Source: an uncultured Campylobacter sp.
GTDB lineage: Bacteria; Campylobacterota; Campylobacteria; Campylobacterales; Campylobacteraceae
DNA: 9,653 nucleotides
Assembly: GCA_938041615.1 (NCBI GenBank)
Contig: CALISV010000385.1
Location: forward strand, 1 to 9,653
Reading direction: 5' to 3'
Position 1 is the stretch's first letter; each line of letters starts with the position of its first letter. Position numbers and translations under genes: made by a program. Below the pieces are notes generated by a model, which saw only the letters and a program-made list of their open reading frames with translations, was not told the DNA's origin and did no database searches. Below are positions 1-6,291 of the stretch, one piece after another.

Positions 1-730
1 CGATACCGCGCATATACCGCGCTCGCTCGAGGCAAAATTCGCTCAAATTTAAAATCTCTGGCGGAAACAAAATGTATCCGCGCTTGATGTAGTACTCGGT
101 GTCCTCGTAGGTAACTTGCATCTGTTTTAGAGCCGAGCGCATGCGGGTGACGTATTTGTTATCAAGGCCCAGCATCTCAAGGTTTATGCCGATGACGCCC
201 AGCGGCGTTTTTAGCTCGTGCATCGCGTCGTTAAAAAAGTTATTCATATATTTTTTGGCGTCTTTATACGGCTTTATCCCGCTAACAAACGACAAATAAA
301 GCGCGAAAAATACGACCACGAGCGCAAACGCTAGAGTTAGAGCCGTGACGAATAAAATCCTAGCCGCGTTTTGTTTTTTGGCTAGCACCAGATAATAAAA
401 CTCACCGTCCGCGCGAAAATAGGTTTTGTAAAAAAGATGGCCGTTTTCTTGCCTGGTGATAAATTTTAAATCGCTCGGTCGCGCGTCTAAATTTGAGACG
501 ATCTGCTTTTCTTTGAGATCAAAAACGCCGTATCTATATGTGAGCGAAATAGGCAAAGTCTCGTTTTTATCGAGCGCTTTACGGATTTTGCCCTCGTACT
601 CGAGTAGCTCAAACATATTTTTCGAGTATTCGTCTTTGGAGCTTAAATTTATGATCTCATAGCTTTGAAATATAAACAAAGCCATGATAATAAACGTGGC
701 TAAGATGGGGATTTTAAGATTTTGAAACAT
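1..730 (-). CDS. Sensor histidine kinase, N-terminal part (cut by left window edge)
   Basis: This is the membrane sensor kinase of a two-component pair; on a signal it should autophosphorylate and pass phosphate to the regulator encoded just upstream. Translated from the ATG at 730-728, 243 residues are visible. A first membrane segment lies at about residues 6-21, an extracytoplasmic sensor region of about 100 residues follows, and a second membrane segment lies at about 122-148. The dimerisation/phosphoacceptor motif HELKTP has its histidine at residue 171. The ATPase domain would lie beyond the edge. The start codon sits inside the end of the regulator gene (17-base overlap), which implies translational coupling. 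The sensor region has no cysteine pairs or motif I recognise, so the signal is unknown. The overall layout resembles epsilonproteobacterial pairs such as Campylobacter CprRS, but I cannot assign it to one. Confidence 0.9.
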   Translation of the reverse strand, partial: MFQNLKIPILATFIIMALFIFQSYEIINLSSKDEYSKNMFELLEYEGKIRKALDKNETLPISLTYRYGVFDLKEKQIVSNLDARPSDLKFITRQENGHLFYKTYFRADGEFYYLVLAKKQNAARILFVTALTLAFALVVVFFALYLSFVSGIKPYKDAKKYMNNFFNDAMHELKTPLGVIGINLEMLGLDNKYVTRMRSALKQMQVTYEDTEYYIKRGYILFPPEILNLSEFCLERARYMRGI

Positions 731-1382
731 CTATCTTATAGCCTAGTCCGCGCGATGATTTTATAAACTCGGGAGTCGTTTTTTGACGGATTTTTAGTAT
801 ATGCATGCGCACGTCAGCGGGGTCGATTTCCTTGTCGTTCCACACTTCGGCGCGTAGCCGCTCGATGCCCACGAAGCTGTTTTTATGAAATAGCAAGCAC
901 TCGATGATAGCAAATTCTCTCGTACTTAGCTCGACGGGTTCGCCTTTAAATTTGAGCCGCTTTTTAGCCGTATCGAGGCTAAAGTTTTCATCGATCGCGA
1001 TCAAGTTTTTATCGTCTCTGCCGTGATATTTTCGCATTAGCTCGTTTACTCTAAATTTTAGCTCAGCTAGCTCAAAAGGCTTTTTTAGATACTCGTTACA
1101 GCCCAGCTCGTATCCGACCGCCATATCGTCTATATCCACGAGCGAGGTCATTATCATTATGGGCGTTTCACAGCCGATATCTTTGGCGTATTTTATCACC
1201 TCGTGTCCGCTGATGTGCGGAACCTTGATGTCAAGGATCAGCAGGTGATAAAAGCCCGCCGCTATCTTATCGCAGGCGACCTTGCCGTCGGCGGCCTCAT
1301 CGACCTCGTAGCCTAGGCTTTCTAGATATTCGCTAACGCTCTCACGATATACGAAGTCGTCCTCAAGCAGTAAAATTTTCAT
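714..1382 (-). CDS. OmpR/PhoB-family response regulator
   Basis: This is a 222-residue DNA-binding response regulator. The receiver domain covers about residues 1-118, with the acidic pocket E7/D8/D9, phosphoacceptor D51 (in LLILDIKVP), switch residue T79 and the conserved K101-P102. The winged-helix effector domain covers about 127-219, including a recognition-helix stretch near ADVRMHILKIRQK and the wing ending RGLGYKI. The start is supported by a GGAG Shine-Dalgarno at 1391-1388. It overlaps the kinase gene downstream, so the two form one unit. Upstream, the psr operon terminator separates it from psrC, so it is probably transcribed mainly on its own. Its position makes it a candidate regulator of psrABC, which is inference only. 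All key receiver residues are intact. Confidence 0.95.
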   Translation of the reverse strand: MKILLLEDDFVYRESVSEYLESLGYEVDEAADGKVACDKIAAGFYHLLILDIKVPHISGHEVIKYAKDIGCETPIMIMTSLVDIDDMAVGYELGCNEYLKKPFELAELKFRVNELMRKYHGRDDKNLIAIDENFSLDTAKKRLKFKGEPVELSTREFAIIECLLFHKNSFVGIERLRAEVWNDKEIDPADVRMHILKIRQKTTPEFIKSSRGLGYKIDVSKS

Positions 1383-1406
1383 AAATTCTCCGAATTTTAT
1401 CGCAAT

Positions 1407-1412
1407 ATTTTA
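1407..1412 (-). promoter_or_regulatory. Possible -10 box for the two-component operon
   Basis: The minus strand reads TAAAAT here, five of six matches to TATAAT. It lies about 25 bases before the regulator start and downstream of the psr terminator, where a promoter is needed. There is no recognisable -35 box. Another TAAAAT at 1399-1394 is too close to the Shine-Dalgarno to be likely. Confidence 0.3.
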
Positions 1413-1451
1413 AGGGAGATGATAGCTAAAAATGATTTTGGATCGTCTGAA

Positions 1452-1482
1452 TTTAAAAAGGCTCGGCGAGTTTGCCGAGCCT
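1452..1482 (-). terminator. Rho-independent terminator of the psr operon
   Basis: A perfect 9-bp stem, AGGCTCGGC (1459-1467) with GCCGAGCCT (1474-1482), encloses a 6-base loop. On the minus strand the stem runs directly into TTTTT and then AAATT, the classic intrinsic terminator form. It starts about 25 bases after the psrC stop. On the plus strand no T-run follows, so it works in one direction only. It separates psrABC from the two-component genes. Confidence 0.88.
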
Positions 1483-1504
1483 AGTGCGTCTAGTTTAGCC
1501 TAAA

Positions 1505-1522
1505 TTTCACGCGCCCGTGAAA
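1505..1522 (-). other. Hairpin over the psrC stop codon
   Basis: A perfect 7-bp inverted repeat, TTTCACG and CGTGAAA, with a 4-base loop has the psrC TGA stop in its 3' arm. It lies 22 bases ahead of the terminator stem. It has no T-run, so it is not a terminator itself. It might protect the 3' end of the transcript or may be chance. Confidence 0.4.
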
Positions 1523-2478
1523 ACTTGACCCGCATAAACGATGTAGTATCTTAGCATAACGACGCCGCAGATAACCACAAGAGAGTTTGCTATGATGTAG
1601 CCCACTCTATAAGCGTGATTTTTAAGAGCCGTTAGCGCTATGGTGATAGGCGTTAAAAGTCCGATACCCACGACGCCTATCCAAAAGATTAGCGCGTATT
1701 GTCCCGTGCTTAGAGCTTGTTTGGCTGCAACCGCGCTCGCTCCGCCCTCGAAATATAGTCCCAAAAATAGTATCGCAATAAGCGGTATCTCAAAAAGTAC
1801 GGCACGCAAGTCCATAACCAAAAGATACTTCACGTTGTCTTCGTTAAGAAGGTGCTTGAAGCACAAAAGGCCGACTAGGATGTTTGTCGCTACGCCTGAG
1901 CTAAAGCCTGATGTTAGGAACAAAATCGGTAGAATCGGCGTGTTCCAAAGCGGAAGCTTCGTAATCGCGCTAAGCAAAAATCCCGTATATATACCAACGC
2001 CGATCGCAAGGCCAAAAAGAGCCATCTCGACTATCTTTGAAAGAGGCGCAAAAGAGCGAATCAGCCTAGAAATAGGTCGTAAAATCGCTAGAATTTTATA
2101 CTTTTCTATCTCTTCTTCGAAAATAATCACCGCAAAAAGATAAGCCAGCGGCGTATAAAGCAGCAATAATGCAACGCCGATAGACATAACCGAACCAAAG
2201 TTGTACTTAATCAAAATCCAGTAAAAACTAAGCGGTTTGCCAAGGTCAAGCACCAAAAGCGCAAGGCCCACGGTGATCGTTATAGGAGCTACTAGAGCGC
2301 CCGCCTTTACCATAGCGTCCCAGATGCTGCCGTCTTGTTTTTTGTGGTAGTTCCACTTAACAAGCAATGCAACCATCATCGCGCCTGCGGACAAACCCGC
2401 CAAAAATAGATAAACCGCTATCGGCCACGGCCAGTAAATTTCATTATATTGCGCTACGCTTCCCCACATATTATTCAT
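1507..2478 (-). CDS. psrC: Polysulfide reductase membrane anchor PsrC (NrfD family)
   Basis: This 323-residue integral membrane subunit should oxidise (methyl)menaquinol and pass electrons to PsrB. It is mostly hydrophobic, with about eight membrane helices spread over residues 17-315, as in the NrfD/PsrC family. From memory, Wolinella succinogenes PsrC needs Y23, D76, Y159, D218, E225 and R305. This protein has Y23, D78, Y164, D223, E230 and R310 in matching order, with a shift of 0, then 2, then a constant 5. This favours polysulfide reductase over another NrfD system. The start is supported by a strong GGAGG five bases before the ATG, inside the last codons of psrB, and the genes overlap by 8 bases. 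It is the last gene of the operon and is followed by a terminator. No key residue is missing. Confidence 0.9.
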   Translation of the reverse strand: MNNMWGSVAQYNEIYWPWPIAVYLFLAGLSAGAMMVALLVKWNYHKKQDGSIWDAMVKAGALVAPITITVGLALLVLDLGKPLSFYWILIKYNFGSVMSIGVALLLLYTPLAYLFAVIIFEEEIEKYKILAILRPISRLIRSFAPLSKIVEMALFGLAIGVGIYTGFLLSAITKLPLWNTPILPILFLTSGFSSGVATNILVGLLCFKHLLNEDNVKYLLVMDLRAVLFEIPLIAILFLGLYFEGGASAVAAKQALSTGQYALIFWIGVVGIGLLTPITIALTALKNHAYRVGYIIANSLVVICGVVMLRYYIVYAGQVFTGA

Positions 2479-3040
2479 GGCTTCCTCCTTTGCGGTTAGC
2501 TATCATAGCAAGCTTCGGTTTGGTTTTAAGCTCGGCTTTAGGATAGTAGTGAGCTTTAGTGTTTAAAATTTTACTTACTTCGCTGTTTGGATCGTTTATG
2601 TCGCCAAATGCCAAAGCATCGGTCGGACAAACGGTTACGCACGCAGGCTGCTCGCCAATGCTCACTCTAGTTTCAAAGCAAAACGTACATTTGCCTATCT
2701 CGCCGGTTTTTGGCTCGACGTAGCGAGCGTCGTAAGGACAGGCTAGGATGCAGTATTTGCAAGATACGCAGGTAGAGTGATCTAGCAGCACTATGCCCTC
2801 CGCCGTCTGAAAGCTAGCTCCCGTAGGGCAAACGGTCACGCACGGAGCGTCCTCGCACATCACGCAACTGTGTCTGCTAAAGTCGGTTTTTAAATTTGGA
2901 AATTTGCCCTTTATCTGCGAATGGACTTGAAGTCTAAAAACGCCTCTAGGCACTTCGTTTTCGCTCCTGCAAGCCACCGAGCAAGCCTGACAGCCTATGC
3001 AGAGGTTTTCGTCATGTATCATTCTATACGCTTTTTTCAT
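2471..3040 (-). CDS. psrB: Polysulfide reductase iron-sulfur subunit PsrB
   Basis: This 189-residue ferredoxin-like subunit should carry electrons from PsrC to PsrA on the periplasmic face. Sixteen cysteines fall into four groups: 14/17/20/24, 59/62/67/71, 91/94/97/101 and 118/121/134/138. That is the full set for four [4Fe-4S] clusters in the DMSO reductase B / PsrB / PhsB family. There is no signal peptide, as expected if it is exported bound to the Tat-carried PsrA. It starts 10 bases after the psrA stop, with AGGA six bases before the ATG, and overlaps psrC by 8 bases. The length is close to that of Wolinella PsrB. On sequence alone a thiosulfate reductase PhsB would look very similar; the PsrC residues tip the choice. 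Confidence 0.92.
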   Translation of the reverse strand: MKKAYRMIHDENLCIGCQACSVACRSENEVPRGVFRLQVHSQIKGKFPNLKTDFSRHSCVMCEDAPCVTVCPTGASFQTAEGIVLLDHSTCVSCKYCILACPYDARYVEPKTGEIGKCTFCFETRVSIGEQPACVTVCPTDALAFGDINDPNSEVSKILNTKAHYYPKAELKTKPKLAMIANRKGGSHE

Positions 3041-3050
3041 CTTTTTTCCT

Positions 3051-5339
3051 TTACGCTTTTATTATCTTGACGCCGACGTTTCGCACCATCGTGGAGGCGA
3101 CGGGACCGATCACGGAGGGATCTAGCAGCTTGCTTTGATTCGTTCCTACGCCGTTCGTGCGCTTTAATCCCGCGCTTTCGTGACCAAAACCGTGATAGAC
3201 GAAAAGCGTATCCTCCCTGATGCCCTCAGTCAGCATCACGCTTGCTTTTTCTTTTGCGGTTTTGCTTTGCAGGGTTATTTTGTCGCCGTCTTTTAGCCCG
3301 TATTTTTTCGCGGTATTAGGATGTATCCAGACGGGCGCGCTACTCATCAGGTCGTTTAAAAATTCGACGTTTTGCGTGTGGCCGTTGGTGTGTATCGGCG
3401 TTTTGCCACTCATCAGACAAAGCTCCTCGCCGAAAAATACGTCCATGCCCTCGGCGTTTAAGCAGCCGTATCCCGGAAACTGCTTTTCGACCTTTTCGCT
3501 AAAGAGCTCGATCTTGCCGCTATCGGTTTTAAATTTGACCTGCGACTCCATAAGCCCGTCTTCGCCCACAAACTGTGCCGCGCTAGGAAATTTTTTAGTA
3601 AATTCTTTTACGCTATCTTTTTCTCTAAACAAAATCCCCGGCACCTTCCACGTGACGTAGCCTTTTTTAACTAGCTCCGCCAACAGCTCGGCGTTGCCTT
3701 TTACTTGTTTGATTCTCCACTCGTCCATAGTATTTGCGGAGTACTGCTCGTCTATCTTCATCCTGCGAGCTAGCTCTCTAAAGATATCGTAGCCGTTTTT
3801 GGTATCGCCTACTGGATCGACCACTTTATTTCTTATCATGTACGCAGGTTTTTGACCCGATTTATCCTCAATGCCTTCGTCGCGCTCCAGATAGGTGCTC
3901 TCAGGCAGTATTACGTCCGCCCATATCGCAAAATCGCTCATATAAATATCCGAACAAACTATAAAGTCAAGCTTTTTAAGGCTTTCTATAGTGGTTTGAG
4001 TGCCTGCGACGTTTATAGGATGATTAAATCTTATGCTAAACCAGCCTTTTACGGGATAAGGCTTTTCGCTTAGTATAGCTTGCGGAATTTGCATCAAAAC
4101 GCCGTGACTCCTGCCGACGAATTTATTTACCCCGTCCTCGCCGGCGCCGTCTATCCTAGGGGTTTTAGGCACTTTTATCGCGGCGTCCGGGTTCGTGATC
4201 TCTGGGATTAGCTCTTCGCCTGCTAAAGTATTATATAGCTTAGCCTTTTTGCCGCCGAAAATTCCGCCCTTTTTCTCCCAGTTGCCCATCATCGCGTTTG
4301 CGGTCATTATAGCTCTAGTGCGGATATACTCGGCTCTAGTAGTAGTCGTGTTGTGGCCGAAGTCGATGATGACCTTAGGCGCCGCTTTCCAAATTTCTCC
4401 GGCGATACGCTCGACCGTTTTTGCAGGTATTCCAGTGATCTTTTCTTGCCACTGCGGAGTGGTGTCTTTAGTCGCCTCTACGACTTTATCAAATCCGATC
4501 GTAAATTTCTCTATAAATTCTTTATCGTAAGTGCCGTTTTTGATCCACGTATGGATGAGGGCTAAAACAAATGCCAGATCGGTACCCGGTTTTACGGGTA
4601 GCCACTCGTCGGCTTTTGAGGCTACGACGCTAAAGCGCGGATCTAAAACTAGCAGCTTCGTATCTTCTTTAGCGGCCATCTTAGCCAGCTTTTTAGCGTC
4701 GGCGATGACGATGCCTTCAAAGAGATTGTGCCCGAAATTTACGACGTATTTTGCATTGCCGAAGTCTCTTTTTAGCTTCGCATCTCCGTACATATGCGTA
4801 CAAACCATCTGATAGGTCACGGGACAACAGGATAGGTGCGAGAAGCAATTAGGTGAGCCGTATGCGCTGGCAAAGGTCGTCATTAGCTTGTGCGTTTGGC
4901 TTGATTTTGCCGTAAATACAAAGCTCTCGGGACCGTATTTTTCCTTGATTTCTAGCATTTTTTTAGCGACTAGATCTAGCGCCTCGTCCCAGCCCGCCTC
5001 GCGCCATTTGTTTTCGCCGCGCTCGCCTACTCTGATGAGAGGCTTAACTAAACGCTGCGGATCGTAGAGCTGATTGTGCCCGCTGCCGCCCCTTGCGCAC
5101 ACGGAAGTCGCCGTGCCGCTTACCTTGCCGTTGCCTTGGATGAAGACGTTTTTGCCGTCTACGACCTTGGCCTCGATAGGACAGCGAGAAGAGCACATCT
5201 CGCAAAAACTATAAACGGTCTTGTCGCCGCCTTCTAGCGCTTTGGCACCGACTGCGCCTAAAGTACCGGGCGCGTATGTCATCGCAAGCAAGCCCGTGGC
5301 GGTGGATGCTTTTAAGAAATTTCGCCTCGAAGTATCCAT
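3051..5339 (-). CDS. psrA: Polysulfide (or thiosulfate) reductase catalytic subunit PsrA, Tat-exported molybdoenzyme
   Basis: This 762-residue member of the DMSO reductase family should bind Mo-bis-PGD and one [4Fe-4S] cluster and reduce polysulfide in the periplasm. The N-terminus carries a Tat signal, SRRNFLK at residues 4-10, followed by a hydrophobic stretch and a likely cleavage near residue 34 (AKA). The cluster ligands are C46, C49, C53 and C81. The molybdenum ligand is probably C171 or C172, in HLSCCP. Molybdopterin oxidoreductase domain sequence follows to about residue 560, and the dinucleotide-binding domain is C-terminal (about 640-760). Length and order match Wolinella PsrA. The start is supported by GGGAG just before the ATG. 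It is first in the operon, with a promoter in the AT-rich region upstream. PhsA is the main alternative, since the two cannot be told apart safely by eye. Confidence 0.9.
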   Translation of the reverse strand: MDTSRRNFLKASTATGLLAMTYAPGTLGAVGAKALEGGDKTVYSFCEMCSSRCPIEAKVVDGKNVFIQGNGKVSGTATSVCARGGSGHNQLYDPQRLVKPLIRVGERGENKWREAGWDEALDLVAKKMLEIKEKYGPESFVFTAKSSQTHKLMTTFASAYGSPNCFSHLSCCPVTYQMVCTHMYGDAKLKRDFGNAKYVVNFGHNLFEGIVIADAKKLAKMAAKEDTKLLVLDPRFSVVASKADEWLPVKPGTDLAFVLALIHTWIKNGTYDKEFIEKFTIGFDKVVEATKDTTPQWQEKITGIPAKTVERIAGEIWKAAPKVIIDFGHNTTTTRAEYIRTRAIMTANAMMGNWEKKGGIFGGKKAKLYNTLAGEELIPEITNPDAAIKVPKTPRIDGAGEDGVNKFVGRSHGVLMQIPQAILSEKPYPVKGWFSIRFNHPINVAGTQTTIESLKKLDFIVCSDIYMSDFAIWADVILPESTYLERDEGIEDKSGQKPAYMIRNKVVDPVGDTKNGYDIFRELARRMKIDEQYSANTMDEWRIKQVKGNAELLAELVKKGYVTWKVPGILFREKDSVKEFTKKFPSAAQFVGEDGLMESQVKFKTDSGKIELFSEKVEKQFPGYGCLNAEGMDVFFGEELCLMSGKTPIHTNGHTQNVEFLNDLMSSAPVWIHPNTAKKYGLKDGDKITLQSKTAKEKASVMLTEGIREDTLFVYHGFGHESAGLKRTNGVGTNQSKLLDPSVIGPVASTMVRNVGVKIIKA

Positions 5340-5385
5340 TTTTTCTCCCTTTTTGAAATAAATTTACCGAAATCTTAAATAATCA

Positions 5386-5400
5386 ACGTAAATTATACGT
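5386..5400. promoter_or_regulatory. Palindrome centred on the psrA -10 box
   Basis: The arms ACGTA (5386-5390) and TACGT (5396-5400) are perfect inverted repeats around a 5-base spacer. The TATAAT at 5397-5392 lies mostly inside. ACGTAAATT is also repeated directly at 5386-5394 and 5397-5405, with an 11-base period of about one helical turn. A repressor bound here would cover the promoter. The DNA is AT-rich, so chance is possible. Confidence 0.4.
5392..5397 (-). promoter_or_regulatory. psrA: -10 box of the psrABC promoter
   Basis: The minus strand reads a perfect TATAAT. It would start transcription near 5385, giving a leader of about 46 bases with a GGGAG ribosome site. No convincing -35 box lies at the usual distance: TTGATA at 5416-5411 leaves a spacer of only 13 bases. 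Weak -35 boxes are normal in Campylobacter. Confidence 0.6.
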
Positions 5401-5410
5401 AAATTTTTCG

Positions 5411-5434
5411 TATCAATATAAATTTTAATTGATA
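5411..5434. repeat. psrA: Inverted repeat upstream of the psrA promoter
   Basis: TATCAAT (5411-5417) and ATTGATA (5428-5434) form a perfect 7-bp inverted repeat with a 10-base spacer. Its centre is about 38 bases upstream of the predicted psrA start, where an activator would contact RNA polymerase. The half-sites point outward relative to an FNR site (TTGAT-N4-ATCAA), so it is not a standard FNR box. Confidence 0.45.
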
Positions 5435-5604
5435 ACGACTATTTCGTTTTTTAGGGGAAAAGCTTAAGTTTAACTTTAAATTTACCGAATTTATAAATAT
5501 CAAATTTTAAGAGATGATGATATTTGAGCTGCTGTTTGCTTAAATTTATAACTTAAAAAGTATTCTTGCGATTTCCGTCAAAAATTATTTTAATTTTATT
5601 TGTA

Positions 5605-5610
5605 TATAAT
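5605..5610 (+). promoter_or_regulatory. -10 box of the hydrolase gene promoter
   Basis: A perfect TATAAT is preceded by TTTG at 5599-5602 and by T-rich runs spaced at roughly helical intervals, the form known for Campylobacter sigma-70 promoters. It would give a leader of about 20-25 bases, ending in the AAGG ribosome site at 5628-5631. Confidence 0.7.
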
Positions 5611-5639
5611 TCGCGTATTTTTTCAAAAAGGTAAATTTA

Positions 5640-6203
5640 ATGAAAAAGCGAATTTACATCATTCACGGCTACGACGCTTCGCCGCAAAGCCACTGGTTTG
5701 GTTGGTTTAAAGAAAATATGCGCGGCATTGCCGAGGTGGAAATTTTAAAGATGCCAAACCCGCAAACACCAAAGCTAGACGAGTGGCTAGAAACGATGAA
5801 ACAAAACGTAAATTTGGGAGAGAATTCATTCATCATCGCTCACAGCCTTGGCACGATAACTAGCCTAAATTTTCTTAGCGGTTTTGTAAATTTGCCCAAA
5901 TTTGGCGGTCTAATCCTAATCTCACCATTTGACGGGCCGATTAAGGAATTTGCGATTTTAGATGAGTTTTGCAAGCCGCAAATCGCCTACGAAAAGATAA
6001 AATCGGCGGCGAATTTTATAAAAGTAATAGCCGCAAAAGACGATTATATCGTGCCTTGCGAGCTTAGCCTAAAGGTAGCGCAAAATTTAGGCGTCGCGCC
6101 CGATATATTTGAAAAAGGCGGACACTTTATGAGCGCGGACGGTTTTAACGAATTTGAGTTTATATTAAATTTATTTAAACTTAAAGACGAAAAATTATCA
6201 TAA
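5640..6203 (+). CDS. Small alpha/beta hydrolase, RBBP9/YdeN-type serine hydrolase
   Basis: This 187-residue cytoplasmic protein has the compact form of the RBBP9/YdeN serine hydrolase family (about 180-190 residues). The N-terminal strand leads into IIHGYDASPQSHWFGWF (residues 7-23), the typical oxyanion and substrate-entry motif of this family. The nucleophile is S69 in AHSLG, the acid is probably D135 in AAKDDYIVP, and the base is H162 in KGGHF. The triad is therefore complete. There is no signal peptide or membrane segment. The start is supported by AAGG eight bases before the ATG. It is read away from psrA and ends 85 bases before ccsBA, which has its own promoter. The substrate is unknown in this family, and nothing here ties it to sulfur metabolism. 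Confidence 0.88.
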   Translation: MKKRIYIIHGYDASPQSHWFGWFKENMRGIAEVEILKMPNPQTPKLDEWLETMKQNVNLGENSFIIAHSLGTITSLNFLSGFVNLPKFGGLILISPFDGPIKEFAILDEFCKPQIAYEKIKSAANFIKVIAAKDDYIVPCELSLKVAQNLGVAPDIFEKGGHFMSADGFNEFEFILNLFKLKDEKLS

Positions 6204-6242
6204 AATAATAACTAAAAAGTAAGTTTATTTAAAAAAAATCAC

Positions 6243-6248
6243 TATAAT
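6243..6248 (+). promoter_or_regulatory. ccsBA: -10 box of the ccsBA promoter
   Basis: A perfect TATAAT lies four bases after a run of eight A (6231-6238). Transcription would start near 6255, giving a leader of about 35 bases. No clear -35 box is seen. It makes ccsBA at least partly independent of the hydrolase gene. Confidence 0.6.
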
Positions 6249-6277
6249 GTGCGTCTTGATTTAGTAAATTTATGTTC

Positions 6278-6291
6278 AAGGATATGTTTTG
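6278..6291 (+). promoter_or_regulatory. ccsBA: Ribosome site fixing a TTG start for ccsBA
   Basis: AAGGA at 6278-6282 lies six bases before TTG at 6289. In this frame a TAG stop at 6262 and the absence of any ATG or GTG between it and 6289 exclude a longer form. The ATG at 6284 is in another frame and meets TGA after one more codon. The next in-frame ATG is residue 11 and lacks such a site. Confidence 0.75.

Larger units (their letters stand above)
5340..5639. promoter_or_regulatory. Divergent AT-rich control region between psrA and the hydrolase gene
   Basis: These 300 bases hold no open frame of note and are far richer in A and T than the flanking genes. The left third carries the psrA promoter, an operator-like palindrome over its -10 box and a second inverted repeat. 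The right end carries the hydrolase promoter. The middle (about 5435-5580) shows repeated AAATTT-type strings but no clear site. The 12-mer AAATTTACCGAA occurs twice, at 5360 and 5478. Confidence 0.8.

Noticed and set aside
456..662. Open frame of 68 codons on the plus strand
   Set aside because: It lies antisense to the sensor kinase, whose translation shows clear membrane helices and an H-box. It has no ribosome site and no recognisable product.
1640..2143. Open frame of 167 codons on the plus strand
   Set aside because: It is a shadow of psrC, whose reading frame is well supported; the antisense product is basic and unlike any known protein.
3220..4812. Several plus-strand open frames of 70-146 codons
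   Set aside because: All lie within psrA on the opposite strand and have no supporting start signals or domains.
3051..5339. Formate dehydrogenase or periplasmic nitrate reductase catalytic subunit
   Set aside because: The length, the CC-P molybdenum-ligand region and the PsrB/PsrC partners fit PsrA/PhsA instead; formate and nitrate enzymes differ in size and partners.
5411..5434. FNR/CRP-type binding site
   Set aside because: The half-sites are in the opposite order and the spacer is 10 bases, not the 4 of TTGAT-N4-ATCAA.
6195..6238. Terminator after the hydrolase gene
   Set aside because: Only an imperfect, all-AT inverted repeat (AAATAATAACT with AGTTTATTT) is present; without G-C pairs it would not form a stable terminator.
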